A stretch of DNA of 64,000 nt from Leifsonia shinshuensis (GCF_022606355.1 NZ_JAHHZQ010000001.1:186001-250000), one strand, 5' to 3'; positions 37,248-46,267 are shown, counted from the stretch's first letter. The notes: generated by a model not told the origin, from the letters alone. A program made the numbers and translations.

Positions 37248-37288
37248 CTGATTGAGAAAACTCAATCGATATGAGAGAAATCAATCAG
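37248..37288. promoter_or_regulatory. Palindromic operator between MFS and ArsR genes
   Basis: A perfect ATTGAG-AAAA-CTCAAT palindrome (37251-37266), a related ATGAG-AGAAA-TCAAT site (37271-37285), and outer arms CTGATTGA (37248-37255) and TCAATCAG (37281-37288). The AT-rich block lies against both divergent promoters, just upstream of the TACGAT box (37293-37298) of the regulator gene, as expected for an autorepressor site. Confidence 0.7.
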
Positions 37289-37292
37289 TGAG

Positions 37293-37298
37293 TACGAT
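37293..37298 (+). promoter_or_regulatory. -10 box of the ArsR-family gene (leaderless)
   Basis: TACGAT ends 6 nt before ATG 37305. Confidence 0.55.
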
Positions 37299-37304
37299 GG
37301 CTGC

Positions 37305-37874
37305 ATGTCCCAGCAGGAGCGTGCGGTTCCCGGCCCGACGGGCGGGCGGGTCGATCCCGACGCCAAACGGCGCCCGGCGACCGTCGCGGAGATCAAGGCG
37401 ATGTCGCACCCGCTGCGGGTGCGCATCCTGCGACTCTGCGGTGACCGCGAGCTGACGAACAAGCAGCTGGCCGATCGCCTGGGAGAGGATGCCGGCACGG
37501 TCTACTACCACGTGCGGCAGCTGGTGGCGGCGGGATTCCTCGAGCCGGCAGACGTGCGGTCGGGGGAGAGCGGTGCGCTGGAAAAGCCGTACCGTTCGAC
37601 GGGGAAGAGCTGGTGGCTGTCGATGCCGGTGGAAGGCGTGACTTCCGACGGGGGTCTCGCGCCGGTCGACGCCTTCCAGCAGGAGCTCGCGGAGGCCGGC
37701 CCGGCCTCGATCGCCACGTACGCGCGGTTCTCGCTGCATCTCTCCGCCGAGGACGTCGCCGAACTCGACCGGCGGATCGTCGCAGTGATCGACGAGTATG
37801 TCGCGACCGACCAGGAGCGCAGCCACCTGCCGGCGCACGGAGGCATGTTCCTGCTGCATCGCGCGGTCGAGTGA
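37305..37874 (+). CDS. ArsR-family winged-helix regulator
   Basis: 189 aa. The HTH spans about 27-85: IKAMSHPLRVRILRLCGDRELTNKQLADRLGEDAGTVYYHVRQLVAAGFLEPADV, typical of ArsR/HTH_20 proteins that lack metal-binding cysteines, followed by a C-terminal helical domain (about 110-189) that may sense a ligand. It most likely represses the divergent MFS exporter and itself through the palindromic site. The hairpin element at 37887 begins 12 bp after its stop. Confidence 0.85.
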   Translation: MSQQERAVPGPTGGRVDPDAKRRPATVAEIKAMSHPLRVRILRLCGDRELTNKQLADRLGEDAGTVYYHVRQLVAAGFLEPADVRSGESGALEKPYRSTGKSWWLSMPVEGVTSDGGLAPVDAFQQELAEAGPASIATYARFSLHLSAEDVAELDRRIVAVIDEYVATDQERSHLPAHGGMFLLHRAVE

Positions 37875-37886
37875 GCCCGGCACTGC

Positions 37887-37943
37887 CGAAGGGCACGTTG
37901 TTGTCACTTTGAGAGGCTCAAAGCGACAACAACGTGCCCTTCG
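37887..37943. repeat. Long hairpin element, 27-bp arms, 3-nt loop
   Basis: Arms 37887-37913 and 37917-37943 pair at 26 of 27 positions around loop AGG. The right arm contains AAAGCGACAACAACGTGCCC (37920-37939), identical to part of the hairpin at 49666-49692. It lies 12 nt after the regulator stop and 57 nt from the tRNA-His 3' end; it may terminate transcription from the plus strand, or from both. Confidence 0.85.
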
Positions 37944-38002
37944 TGTAGCCAAGATGTAGTCACCGTGGCAGCCATAGCCGGTGCTTGCCTTGACTCTATT
38001 GG

Positions 38003-38076
38003 GGTGAGTAACGGGGCTTGAACCCGCGACCTCCTGGACCACAACCAGGCGCTCTACCAGCTGAGCTATACCCACC
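38003..38076 (-). tRNA. tRNA-His (GTG)
   Basis: Minus-strand cloverleaf: acceptor GTGGGTA/TACTCAC, D-arm AGCTCAGCTGGTAGAGC, anticodon stem-loop CCTGGTTGTGGTCCAGG with anticodon GTG, T-arm GCGGGTTCAAGCCCCG-like. A G is encoded at the -1 position (38076), and CCA is encoded at 38002-38000. Confidence 0.95.
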
Positions 38077-38136
38077 ATGTCCGTCGTTCGGAATGGTCAT
38101 CTGCGATGGCGTTCCGTTCGAGGCAACTCGTCGATT

Positions 38137-38760
38137 CTAGTACATTCGGGCGGCCCATTTTTCCACGACGCCCGCCGCGGCCTCCTGGGTCTGCTCCGTG
38201 GTCGGTCCGGGCTCGCCCACGAACGCCGCCGCGCGGTAGTAGTCGAGTTCGCGGATGGACTCCAGAATGTCGGCGAGGGCACGGTGGCCGCCGTTCTTCT
38301 CCGGCGCGTTGAAATAGATGCGCGGGAACCAGCGGCGGGCGAGCTCCTTGATGGAGGAGACGTCGACGTTGCGGTAGTGCAGGTGGTTGTCGAGGCGCGG
38401 CATGTACTTGGCCAGGAACATGCGGTCGGTGCCGATCGTGTTGCCGGCGAGCGGGGCGGTGCGTGCGGTCGGTGCGAACTTGAGCACGTACTCCAGCACC
38501 TCGTACTCGGCTTCGGCGAGGCTCTTGCCGTTCGGGATCTCTTCGATGAGCCCGGAGGTCGTGTGCATGTCGCGGACGAATTCGTTCATGTTGGCGAGCG
38601 CGGACGCGTCGGGCTTGATGACGATGCTGAGGCCCGGGTCGAGCACGTTCAGCTCGAAGTCGGTGATGACGACGGCGATCTCGACGAGCTCGTCGACCTC
38701 GAGGTCGAGTCCGGTCATTTCGCAGTCGATCCAGACCAGTCGATCCGTAGAGGCAGCCAT
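38137..38760 (-). CDS. orn: Oligoribonuclease
   Basis: 207 aa from ATG 38760, 7 nt after TAGACT (38773-38768), i.e. leaderless. DEDDh exonuclease motifs: [13 protein letters not shown] (D, E), [18 protein letters not shown] (D), and [16 protein letters not shown] (H, D). It degrades 2-5-nt RNAs including pGpG. Length is normal; a short C-terminal tail of about 25 aa extends past the core. Confidence 0.94.
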   Translation of the reverse strand: MAASTDRLVWIDCEMTGLDLEVDELVEIAVVITDFELNVLDPGLSIVIKPDASALANMNEFVRDMHTTSGLIEEIPNGKSLAEAEYEVLEYVLKFAPTARTAPLAGNTIGTDRMFLAKYMPRLDNHLHYRNVDVSSIKELARRWFPRIYFNAPEKNGGHRALADILESIRELDYYRAAAFVGEPGPTTEQTQEAAAGVVEKWAARMY

Positions 38761-38767
38761 GCTGGCC

Positions 38768-38773
38768 AGTCTA
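38768..38773 (-). promoter_or_regulatory. -10 box of orn (leaderless)
   Basis: TAGACT on the minus strand ending 7 nt before ATG 38760; it lies just beyond the stop of the SGNH gene. Confidence 0.5.
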
Positions 38774-39628
38774 GTGCGGGCCTCCGACCATCCGCGGCTG
38801 CGTGCCCAGTGCCTGGGCGTGCAGCGCCTGGGCGTGCACGGGCTGCACCTGGGGCAGCTTGGGGCTGAGCCCGTCGCCCGAGGAGATCCCGCGGAGGCGC
38901 CGTGCCGCCCACGGGATGGCGTGGACGCGCAACCACGTGCGGAACGGAAGCTCCTCCGGCAGCTCCGGGATCGGCACCTGCTCGTCGCGTCCCTCGCCGG
39001 TGTCGGCGACGGCGGTCTCGGCGTACGGCACGCCCAGCGCGTGGGCCGCGTGCGTGGCGAGCAGGCGGTGGCCGCGCGAGCTGAGGTGCACACGGTCGGC
39101 GCCCCACATCGCCGGGTCGCGGAACTCCCGCACGCCCCAGACGTCGAGCACGACGGCGTGGTGGTCGCGCGCGATGCTCCAGATGTTGGCGTTGAACACG
39201 GCTGCGCGACCGCGGAACGGCTTGAGGAAGAACGCGAACTGCGGGTCGAACAGGTTGGCCAGCAGCACGGTCGTCCCGTGCGCACGCAGCATCCGCACCC
39301 CGTCGGCGAGCCGTTCGGCCAGTGCGTCCGGATCGGCGGCGGGGCTCATCAGGTCGTTGGCGCCGACGAGGACGGAGACGAGGTCGGGCTTCAGCGCGAG
39401 GGCACCGGGGACCTGCTCGCCCACCACGTCGGCGATGCGCCGGCCGCGCACCGCGAGGTTGGCGAACTCGACGGAGTGCCCGGAGAGTCGCGCGTCGCCG
39501 TCGAGGATGCCTGCGAGCCGGTCGGCCCAGCCGAGCCAGGTCCCCGGGCGCGCCGGCGCAGGATCGCAGAGCCCCTCGGTGATCGAGTCCCCGAGAGCCA
39601 CGTACCGTGTATAGGTGGTTCGGCTCAC
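38771..39628 (-). CDS. SGNH/GDSL-family hydrolase
   Basis: 285 aa from GTG 39628 (GACAAT 6 nt upstream). SGNH blocks: [12 protein letters not shown] (Ser nucleophile), NLAVRGRR (Gly/Arg oxyanion region), LVGANDLM (Asn), and [17 protein letters not shown] (Asp-x-x-His). No signal peptide, so cytoplasmic; a C-terminal tail of about 50 residues is low complexity ([13 protein letters not shown]). It is an esterase or acetylhydrolase of unknown substrate. Confidence 0.85.
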   Translation of the reverse strand: MSRTTYTRYVALGDSITEGLCDPAPARPGTWLGWADRLAGILDGDARLSGHSVEFANLAVRGRRIADVVGEQVPGALALKPDLVSVLVGANDLMSPAADPDALAERLADGVRMLRAHGTTVLLANLFDPQFAFFLKPFRGRAAVFNANIWSIARDHHAVVLDVWGVREFRDPAMWGADRVHLSSRGHRLLATHAAHALGVPYAETAVADTGEGRDEQVPIPELPEELPFRTWLRVHAIPWAARRLRGISSGDGLSPKLPQVQPVHAQALHAQALGTQPRMVGGPH

Positions 39629-39711
39629 GTCCCGATTGTCGGTCGCCCTGGTTGCGTGCGGGTGTCGCGCCGGGGCCGGTCGCGGGATCGTCGCCGGGAA
39701 TTCGCCGGACG

Positions 39712-39717
39712 TACACT
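39712..39717 (+). promoter_or_regulatory. -10 box of the thioredoxin-like gene (leaderless)
   Basis: TACACT lies 7 nt before GTG 39725. Confidence 0.5.
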
Positions 39718-39724
39718 GGTGGTC

Positions 39725-40027
39725 GTGGATGCGACACCCGCCGTTGACCGTCCCGTCACCCGGGACGTCGAACTGACCCTGTACTCGTCGGCGTTCTGCG
39801 AGCCGTGCATGCAGACGAGGGCGGTGCTCGCGGAGGCGAGACGCCTGGTTCCCGCGCTCTCGGTGACGGAGCGCGATGTCGCCCGCGAGCCGGAGCTCGC
39901 CGAGCGCGACGGCATCCGCTCGACGCCGACCGTCATCGTGCTCGGCGCAGACGGCGCCGAGGTCTTCCGCGCGGAGGGCGTCCCGACCCTCAACCAGGTC
40001 CTGGTCGCCGCGGCGCGAGCGCTCTGA
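39725..40027 (+). CDS. Thioredoxin-fold protein
   Basis: 100 aa from GTG 39725. A beta strand ELTLYSSAFCEPCMQTRAVLAEA has a CEPC redox motif near residue 25, and the cis-proline loop is RSTPTVIVL, so a small thioredoxin-like disulfide reductase. No signal peptide. It is divergent from the SGNH hydrolase, and a tRNA-Arg follows on the other strand. Confidence 0.82.
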   Translation: MDATPAVDRPVTRDVELTLYSSAFCEPCMQTRAVLAEARRLVPALSVTERDVAREPELAERDGIRSTPTVIVLGADGAEVFRAEGVPTLNQVLVAAARAL

Positions 40028-40083
40028 GGCCTCCGCGAGTCGGCTGATCCTGTTCCGTCTCGCGGGCACTCCGCGCAAGGTGG

Positions 40084-40156
40084 TGCCCCCGGCAGGAATC
40101 GAACCTGCGACCAAGAGATTAGAAGGCTCCTGCTCTATCCGCTGAGCTACGGGGGC
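40084..40156 (-). tRNA. tRNA-Arg (TCT)
   Basis: Minus-strand cloverleaf: acceptor GCCCCCG/CGGGGGC, D-arm AGCTCAGCGGATAGAGC, anticodon loop CTTCTAA with anticodon TCT, T-arm GCAGGTTCGATTCCTGC. Discriminator A at 40084; CCA is encoded at 40083-40081. Confidence 0.95.
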
Positions 40157-40210
40157 GCGGCCTCCACGATACCGCAGCGCACGGGGAGCCCCGGCCGCAC
40201 CGACCGGAGG

Positions 40211-41575
40211 CTACAGCGACGCACCCGCCTTGCCAGCCCGGTTGACGATCGCGATCACCGGGCGACGTCCGCGGAGGCCGAAGCGCAACCGCAGGCTGGC
40301 GTTCCTGGCGATCATCAGGGCGACGATCACGGCGGCGACCGCCGGGACGAGCCCGGAGATCGCCATCGCGACGTGCGGGCCGAGCGCTTCCACGATCCAG
40401 CCCATGAGCGGGCCGCCGAGCGCCTGCCCGCCGAGGAGGACGAGGATGTACAGCGAGATCACGCGGCCGCGGATCTGCACGTTCGACGACATCTGCACCA
40501 GGGAGTTCGCGGCCGTGATGAACAGCAGGTTGCCGACGCCGATGCCGACGAGCAGCACGCTGAAGGCGATCTCGCCCGGGGCGAAGCCGGCGAGGGCCTG
40601 GACGACGCCGAGCGCGGCGGCGGTGCCGACGACCATCGAGAGCCGCACGGAGGTGCGCCGGGTGGAGGCCAGCGCCCCGGCCAACGCACCGGCGGCGACG
40701 AGTGCGTTGAACATCCCGTAGCCCTGGGCGCCCACGTCGTACACATCGTTGGCGTACGCGGCGAGGAACACCGGCATGTTGAACGCGAAGACCGCGAGCA
40801 CGGCGACCATCACCACCGTCCAGAAGATCACCGGCTTGCGGCGCACGTAGCGCATCCCCTCGGCGAGCTGGCCCTTTCCGCGCGGGGCCGCGGGGGAGTG
40901 GTGGAGCTCGCCGCGCCGGAGCGAGAGCAGCGACCCGACGACTGCCAGGCAGGCGACGGCGTTGATGGCGAACGACCAGCCGCCGCCGACCGCCGTGATC
41001 AGGATTCCCCCGAGCGCCGGCCCGATGAGACCGCCGAGCTGGAAGATGGAGGAGTTCAGGCTGATCGCGTTGCGGAGGTAGGTGGGGCCGACGAGCTCGT
41101 TGACGAAGACCTGACGTGCGGGGTTGTCGACGACGGTGACCAGGCCGAGGGCGAACGAGATCGCGTAGACGTGCCAGACCTCCACGGCGTCCGTGAGCGT
41201 GAGGACGGCGAGCAGGGCGGCGAGCGCGGCGGCGGCGGACTGGGTGCAGACGAGCAGTCGCTGCTTCGAGTAGCGGTCGGCGATCACGCCGCCCCAGAGG
41301 CCGAAGATCAGCATGGGCGTGAACTGCATGAAGACCGTGATGCCGACGGCGGCGACGCTGCCCGAGAGTTGGAGGACGAGCCAGTCCATCGCGATGCGCT
41401 GCATCCAGACCGCCGTGTTGGCGACCAGGTTGCTGGCGGCGAACCGGCGGTAGTTGGTCACCCGCAGCGAGATGAAGGTCTCGCGCCACGGCGGGCGGGC
41501 GGAGAGCACCGGCATCGGGCCGGTGGGCGGGGCGGAGGGGGCTGGTGAGGGGACGGCTGCTGCGGGGTTCGCCAC
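40211..41575 (-). CDS. MFS transporter (MFS_3, enterobactin-exporter-like)
   Basis: 454 aa from GTG 41575, which has AGGAAA at proper spacing; an upstream TTG 41623 gives 16 more residues. After a proline/alanine-rich cytoplasmic N-terminus come about 12 helices: NYRRFAASNLVANTAVWMQRIAMDWLVLQLSG is characteristic of the group, and GGVIADRYSKQRLLV is motif A. Divergent from a LysR regulator, which probably controls it. The substrate is unknown. Confidence 0.82.
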   Translation of the reverse strand: MANPAAAVPSPAPSAPPTGPMPVLSARPPWRETFISLRVTNYRRFAASNLVANTAVWMQRIAMDWLVLQLSGSVAAVGITVFMQFTPMLIFGLWGGVIADRYSKQRLLVCTQSAAAALAALLAVLTLTDAVEVWHVYAISFALGLVTVVDNPARQVFVNELVGPTYLRNAISLNSSIFQLGGLIGPALGGILITAVGGGWSFAINAVACLAVVGSLLSLRRGELHHSPAAPRGKGQLAEGMRYVRRKPVIFWTVVMVAVLAVFAFNMPVFLAAYANDVYDVGAQGYGMFNALVAAGALAGALASTRRTSVRLSMVVGTAAALGVVQALAGFAPGEIAFSVLLVGIGVGNLLFITAANSLVQMSSNVQIRGRVISLYILVLLGGQALGGPLMGWIVEALGPHVAMAISGLVPAVAAVIVALMIARNASLRLRFGLRGRRPVIAIVNRAGKAGASL

Positions 41576-41720
41576 GGGGTTTTCCTGCGTTCCTGGTTTC
41601 GTATGTTCGATCTGCTTCCTCAACGCTACGGAATCCGCGCTATTCTTTCAGCGAATCGACCCTATAACTCCCATTGGGTTTCCGAATGATGGCCCCAGTG
41701 GTGACGACCACGGAGGACGA

Positions 41721-42575
41721 ATGTTCGACTCGGTCCTGCTCCGCACGTTCCTCGCGATCGCCGACACGCGCTCGTTCACGCGCGCGGCGCAACGTCTGGG
41801 CATCAGCCAGCCGACGGTGAGCCAGCACGTGCGCAGGCTGGAGCAGGCGGCGAAGCGGCAGCTGGTCGCCCGTGACACCCGGGAGGTGCGCCTGACCGAC
41901 AACGGTGACGCGATGGCCGGGTTCGCACGCACGATCCTCGCGGCTCATGCCGAGGCCGAGAGGTACTTCAGCGGGTCCGCGATGCGCGGCCGGCTGCGCT
42001 TCGGTGCGGCGGACGATCTGGCCATCACGACCCTCCCGCGCATCCTGCGGCACTTCCGGCAGCAGAACCCGCAGGTCAACCTCGAGCTCACGGTCGACCA
42101 GTCCGCACCGTTGCACCGGCGCCTGCAGGCCGGCCAGCTCGACCTGATCTTCATCAAGCAGAACCCGGGCACGACGGACGGCACCGTGGTCGCCACCGAC
42201 GAGCTGGTCTGGATGGGGCAGGAGAAGACGGCGCTCGATCCGGATGCCCCGGTGCCGCTGATCGCCTACCAGGGCCCCAGTCTCAGCCGCCAGATCACGA
42301 TCGAAGCACTGGAGCAGGCCGGGCGCACGTGGCGGATCACCTGCAACACGCGTGAGGTCAACGGCGTGCTCGCCGCCGTGCGTGCCGGGCTCGGCGTCGC
42401 CGTCTTCCCGCGGTCGCTGATCCCCACCGACCTGATCAAGGTGACGAACCGCTTCGGTCTGCCCGAGCTCGGCCACGTCGACTTCACGCTGCTCTCGAAT
42501 CCCTCGGCGGCCAGGGAGCCGGTGGAGGCGCTCACCACCGCGATCCTGGCCAGGGCCGTCACGCGGGTGCCCTGA
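41721..42575 (+). CDS. LysR-family transcriptional regulator
   Basis: 284 aa from ATG 41721 with GGAGGA upstream. The HTH (about 2-60) reads LLRTFLAIADTRSFTRAAQRLGISQPTVSQHVRRLEQAAKRQLVAR; residues 90-284 are the periplasmic-binding-like effector domain. It is transcribed away from the MFS gene; the 145-bp gap between them has the usual AT-richer LysR control region (around 41630-41690), including TATAAC. The inducer is unknown. Confidence 0.88.
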   Translation: MFDSVLLRTFLAIADTRSFTRAAQRLGISQPTVSQHVRRLEQAAKRQLVARDTREVRLTDNGDAMAGFARTILAAHAEAERYFSGSAMRGRLRFGAADDLAITTLPRILRHFRQQNPQVNLELTVDQSAPLHRRLQAGQLDLIFIKQNPGTTDGTVVATDELVWMGQEKTALDPDAPVPLIAYQGPSLSRQITIEALEQAGRTWRITCNTREVNGVLAAVRAGLGVAVFPRSLIPTDLIKVTNRFGLPELGHVDFTLLSNPSAAREPVEALTTAILARAVTRVP

Positions 42576-42602
42576 CCCGCCAGGGCGCGTGAGCCGGCGT
42601 CG

Positions 42603-43820
42603 TCATCCCTCCACGGGCACGCGGTCCGAGTCGGGGGGTCGCAGGCCGCCGTCGGCGGAGCGGCGCCGCAGCGTGAGCGCGACGACCGGGAAGATCAGCA
42701 CCGACAGCATCCCGGCGCCGACCAGTGCCGTCGCCGTACCGGACGTCAGGTCGTGGGCGGCGACACCGATGCTCGTGACCGCGACGATGATGGGGAGTCC
42801 GGTGGCGCTGAACAGCGTGAGCGAGGCACGGTCGCCGAACGTGGATCCGGCCGGAGTGGCGATCGAGCCGGGCAGACCACGCACGACGAGCAGCAGGACC
42901 AGGAGGATGGGCAGCAGCAGGAGCGCGTGCGGGTCGGTCACGAGCGCGTGGAGGTCGAACGTGATCCCGGTCTCGATGAAGAACACCGGCACCAGGACGC
43001 CGAAGGCCACCGCCTCCAGCTTGCTCTCGATCAACCGGGCGTCGCTCTCCGCGGCCCCGCTCAGCAGCACCCGGCAGATGACGCCGGCGGCGAACGCCCC
43101 CAGCAGCATGTCGAGCCCGAGGGCGAGGCTCAGCCCGACGAGGGCGGCGACGACCAGCACGACGAACCGGATGGCGAACTGCCCGCTCGTGTGCAGCGTG
43201 GCACGCACGAGGGCGTGGAAGCGCTCGTGCCCACCGCGAGCGGCGAACCAGACGGCAGCTGCGGCGATGACGGCGAACGCGATCAGCACGATCGCCGCCG
43301 ACAGCGGCCTGCGACCGCTCAGGAAGAGCGAGATCGCCAGCAGCGGCCCGAACTCGCCGACGGCCCCGACGGCGGTGACCGCGAGGCCGAACGGGGTGCG
43401 CAGCTCGCCGGCGTCGCGCAGCATCGGCATGAGCGTGCCCAGCGCCGTGGAGCACAGCGCGATGCCGACGTAGACGCCCGCGATCGGGTCGGGCGCCAGC
43501 AGCACGCCGATCAGCACGCCGGCCACGAGCGAGATCAGCCAGCCGAGTGAGGCGCGGCGCAGCGGTCGCCCGCGGATGGCCTGGAAGTCGATCTCGTTGC
43601 CCGCCATGAAGAAGAGGAACGCCAGGCCGAACTGCCCGACGGCGTGCAGAGCGTCGGACGCGGGCACCCAGCCCAGCGCGCTCGGGCCGACCAGGATGCC
43701 GAGCAGGATCTCGAACACCACGAGCGGGATCTTGGCGACACGACCCACCAGGGAGGCGAGGAGGGCGGCGACGACCGCCAGCAGGGGGACGAGGACGATG
43801 GTGGCGACCTTCGGATCCAT
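42603..43820 (-). CDS. CPA2-type cation/proton antiporter
   Basis: 405 aa from ATG 43820, 7 nt after TAGCAT (43833-43828). About 12 hydrophobic helices of the Na+/H+ exchanger (Kef/NapA) fold: LVVFEILLGILVGPSALGW, AFLFFMAGNEIDFQAIRG with the pore acidic residues, STALGTLMPMLRDAGE and AVGEFGPLLAI. No C-terminal RCK domain. It likely exchanges Na+ or K+ for H+. Divergent from nadE. Confidence 0.85.
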   Translation of the reverse strand: MDPKVATIVLVPLLAVVAALLASLVGRVAKIPLVVFEILLGILVGPSALGWVPASDALHAVGQFGLAFLFFMAGNEIDFQAIRGRPLRRASLGWLISLVAGVLIGVLLAPDPIAGVYVGIALCSTALGTLMPMLRDAGELRTPFGLAVTAVGAVGEFGPLLAISLFLSGRRPLSAAIVLIAFAVIAAAAVWFAARGGHERFHALVRATLHTSGQFAIRFVVLVVAALVGLSLALGLDMLLGAFAAGVICRVLLSGAAESDARLIESKLEAVAFGVLVPVFFIETGITFDLHALVTDPHALLLLPILLVLLLVVRGLPGSIATPAGSTFGDRASLTLFSATGLPIIVAVTSIGVAAHDLTSGTATALVGAGMLSVLIFPVVALTLRRRSADGGLRPPDSDRVPVEG

Positions 43821-43827
43821 GGTGCCG

Positions 43828-43833
43828 ATGCTA
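43828..43833 (-). promoter_or_regulatory. -10 box of the antiporter gene (leaderless)
   Basis: TAGCAT on the minus strand, 7 nt before ATG 43820. Confidence 0.5.
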
Positions 43834-43883
43834 GGGTCTGGCCGCCGGTGCGGGGAGTTCATACGCACGAAATCCATGCGGGC

Positions 43884-43889
43884 TAGGGT
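43884..43889 (+). promoter_or_regulatory. -10 box of nadE (leaderless)
   Basis: TAGGGT ends 6 nt before ATG 43896. The two divergent -10 boxes of the antiporter and nadE lie only about 50 bp apart. Confidence 0.5.
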
Positions 43890-43895
43890 GTCGTC

Positions 43896-44738
43896 ATGCG
43901 CGAACTCCAAGCCAGAATCATCGACGAGCTGAACGTCTCACCGGTCATCGACCCCGCGGCCGAGGTCGAGCGAAGAGTGGACTTCCTGGTCCGCTATCTG
44001 ACGGCGACCGGAGCGTCGGGCTTCGTGCTCGGGGTCAGCGGAGGGCAGGATTCCTCGCTCGCCGGCCGGCTGTGTCAGCTCGCGGTCGAGCGCCTCGGCC
44101 GGGACGGGGTCGAGGCGGAGTTCGTCGCGGTGCGGCTTCCGTACGGGGTGCAGCACGACGAGGACGACGCTCAGCTCGCACTGTCGTTCATCCGGCCGCA
44201 GCGGACGGTGGTGTTCAACATCCAACGCGGGGTCGACGGTCTGCAGGCCGAGTTCGCCGACGCCGTCGGCGAGTCGCTGACCGACTTCAACAAGGGGAAC
44301 GTCAAGGCGCGGCTGCGGATGGTCGCGCAGTATGCGATCGCAGGTCAGCGCCGGCTGCTCGTGGTCGGGACGGACCATGCGGCGGAGGCGGTGACCGGCT
44401 TCTTCACCAAGTACGGCGACGGCGGCGTCGACGTCACGCCGCTGACGGGGCTCACCAAGCGTCAGGGCAGGGCTCTGCTGGAGCACCTGGAGGCGCCGTC
44501 ACGCCTGTACGAGAAGGCGCCGACAGCCGACCTCCTCGACCTCGAACCAGGACAGACCGACGAGGCGAACCTGGGCATCCAGTACGGCGACATCGACGAC
44601 TTCCTCGAGGGCCAGGACGTGTCGGAGCACGTCGCGACGGCGATCGAGACACGGTACCTGGCGACGGAGCACAAGCGGAGGGTGCCGGCGAGCCTCTTCG
44701 ACGGCTGGTGGAACGAGCGCGGCGACTACACGCGCTGA
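43896..44738 (+). CDS. nadE: Ammonia-dependent NAD+ synthetase
   Basis: 280 aa, the short ammonia-dependent form without a glutaminase domain. PP-loop [15 protein letters not shown] (about residues 46-60), [37 protein letters not shown] and [17 protein letters not shown] are diagnostic. It converts deamido-NAD to NAD+ in the cytoplasm. Starts leaderless; a strong hairpin terminator follows 22 bp after the stop. Confidence 0.95.
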   Translation: MRELQARIIDELNVSPVIDPAAEVERRVDFLVRYLTATGASGFVLGVSGGQDSSLAGRLCQLAVERLGRDGVEAEFVAVRLPYGVQHDEDDAQLALSFIRPQRTVVFNIQRGVDGLQAEFADAVGESLTDFNKGNVKARLRMVAQYAIAGQRRLLVVGTDHAAEAVTGFFTKYGDGGVDVTPLTGLTKRQGRALLEHLEAPSRLYEKAPTADLLDLEPGQTDEANLGIQYGDIDDFLEGQDVSEHVATAIETRYLATEHKRRVPASLFDGWWNERGDYTR

Positions 44739-44760
44739 CCGCCAGTCGTCCGCGACGACG

Positions 44761-44798
44761 ACGAAGGGGCGCCGACCGGCTGGTCGGCGCCCCTTCGT
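44761..44798. terminator. 17-bp perfect hairpin after nadE
   Basis: ACGAAGGGGCGCCGACC (44761-44777) pairs perfectly with 44782-44798 around GGCT. It lies between convergent genes and can terminate on both strands. Its arm begins like the CGAAGGG palindromes but is otherwise different. Confidence 0.8.
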
Positions 44799-44844
44799 TC
44801 CGTGGTGGGGTGCCCGGAGTGGTTCGGGCCGCTGGCGGGCTCCG

Positions 44845-45633
44845 TCAGCCGACGGGCTGGCCGAAGCGGGGACTCGGGGAGGTGTCGTTGTCGTCACCCG
44901 AGGCGGCGAACGCCGAGACGGGGAGCGGCGTCTGCTCGCCGGACGCCGCGGGGTCCGTGGCGAAGCGCGTCGTCGCCGGAGCGGTCGGGGCGGCCGCGAC
45001 GGGGGCGGCCGCGACGGGGGCGGCCGCGAGCGGGGCGGCCTGCTCCGCCGGGGAGGCGGCGGGCTGCGCGAACTGCTCGTGGTGCTGCTGCGCGACCCAG
45101 GCGTCCTGCTGGGCGAGGAGCGTGCGGTCGGTGTCCGTGGACTCGAACCGCCAGCGCTCGAGGTCGCCCTGGAAGATGCGGCGGGCGCGTCCCGGCTTGT
45201 TCTGCCACTCGATGAGGCGGTCGCGGAACTCGGCGACAGCGGGGTCGAGCTGGTATCCGAACGTCGCGGACGCGCGCTTCATCTCGGCGAGCTGGTGGCC
45301 CGCCCAGTTGGCGGCGATCCCCGAGCCCTTGATGGGCAGCAGCCGCACCAGGATGTCGGCCTGGCCGACGGCACGGTCGGAGAGCACCTGCTCGGCGGGC
45401 GTCAGCGAGTTCCAGACGGACGCCTCGGTCGCCGCGTCGACCAGCGCGGCGATCGCGCTGGCCTTCTGTTGGCGGTCGGTGCGCTTGAGGAGTCCACGGA
45501 GGGCGCCGCGTGCGATCCACGCGGCGAGCAATCCGGAGACGACGACGGCGATCGCGAGGACCACCGCGTTGAAGACCGCGGGCTGGGCGGCCGACGAGTT
45601 GAGCCAGTCGACGAAGTCATTCCACCACTGCAT
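44845..45633 (-). CDS. Membrane-anchored hypothetical protein
   Basis: 262 aa from ATG 45633, 6 nt after TACCAT (45645-45640). One N-terminal transmembrane helix (about 17-39, VFNAVVLAIAVVVSGLLAAWI), then a soluble helical cytoplasmic domain (LVDAATEASVWNSLTPAEQVLSDRAVGQADILVRLLPIKGSGIAANWAGHQLAEMKRASATFG) and a low-complexity APVAAAP-rich tail encoded by a 15-bp tandem repeat. No function recognised. Confidence 0.65.
   Translation of the reverse strand: MQWWNDFVDWLNSSAAQPAVFNAVVLAIAVVVSGLLAAWIARGALRGLLKRTDRQQKASAIAALVDAATEASVWNSLTPAEQVLSDRAVGQADILVRLLPIKGSGIAANWAGHQLAEMKRASATFGYQLDPAVAEFRDRLIEWQNKPGRARRIFQGDLERWRFESTDTDRTLLAQQDAWVAQQHHEQFAQPAASPAEQAAPLAAAPVAAAPVAAAPTAPATTRFATDPAASGEQTPLPVSAFAASGDDNDTSPSPRFGQPVG
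44987..45040. repeat. 15-bp tandem repeat in coding sequence
   Basis: About 3.6 copies of GGGGCGGCCGCGACG, with the third copy slightly changed. It encodes repeated APVAA units on the minus strand in the tail of the 44845-45633 protein; in-frame copy-number change would be tolerated. Confidence 0.8.
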
Positions 45634-45739
45634 GCGGCGATGGTAACGGCGTCTCGCCGCTGGGCCGGGCAGGGCGGGCGCTGTGTCGCGCATCCCGCGG
45701 AGGAGAATAGGGGTGACGACGATCGAAAGGATGGACGCG

Positions 45740-46267
45740 ATGGAGACTTTCGTCGTGGCCGGCGGCTGCTTCTGGTGTCTGGACGCGGTGTATCGCGTGC
45801 TGCGGGGCGTGCAGGATGTGGTGTCCGGGTATACGGGCGGCACCACCGTCGACCCCACGTACGAGGAGGTCTGCACCGGAACGACGGGGCATGCCGAGGC
45901 CGTCGCGGTGACCTTCGATCCGGAGGTGATCCCCGCCGACGTGATCCTCGATGTGTTCTTCACGCTGCACGACCCGCGGCAGCTCGACCGCCAGGGCGCG
46001 GATGTCGGCACGCAGTACCGCTCCGCGATGTTCTCCGACGGTGAGACGCAGCGGCAGCTCTTCGAGGCCGCGCGCGACCGGGCGTCGGAGTACTGGGAGG
46101 GTGGCATCGTGACCACGATCGAGCCGCTCGGCCCCTTCTACCGGGCGGAGGAGTACCACCAGGATTTCTTCGCCAAGAACCCGGGGCAGGGATACTGCCT
46201 GGCGGTCGCCCTCCCCAAGGTCAACAAGATCCGGGCGTCGTACGCGCCGTACGTGATCGCGGCCTGA
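45740..46267 (+). CDS. msrA: Peptide methionine sulfoxide reductase A
   Basis: 175 aa from ATG 45740, 9 nt after GAAAGG; ATG 45731 and GTG 45713 are in-frame alternatives. The catalytic motif FVVAGGCFWCLDAVYR is at the N-terminus, followed by GYTGG, GHAEAVAVTFDP and the GTQYRS stretch. The resolving cysteine is in GQGYCLAV. It reduces methionine-S-sulfoxide in proteins, using thioredoxin. Confidence 0.92.
   Translation: METFVVAGGCFWCLDAVYRVLRGVQDVVSGYTGGTTVDPTYEEVCTGTTGHAEAVAVTFDPEVIPADVILDVFFTLHDPRQLDRQGADVGTQYRSAMFSDGETQRQLFEAARDRASEYWEGGIVTTIEPLGPFYRAEEYHQDFFAKNPGQGYCLAVALPKVNKIRASYAPYVIAA

Noticed and set aside
44761-44798. Membership of the nadE hairpin in the CGAGGGGCACG palindrome family
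   Set aside because: It shares only the CGAAGGG tip, not the core; it is better explained as an ordinary bidirectional terminator.
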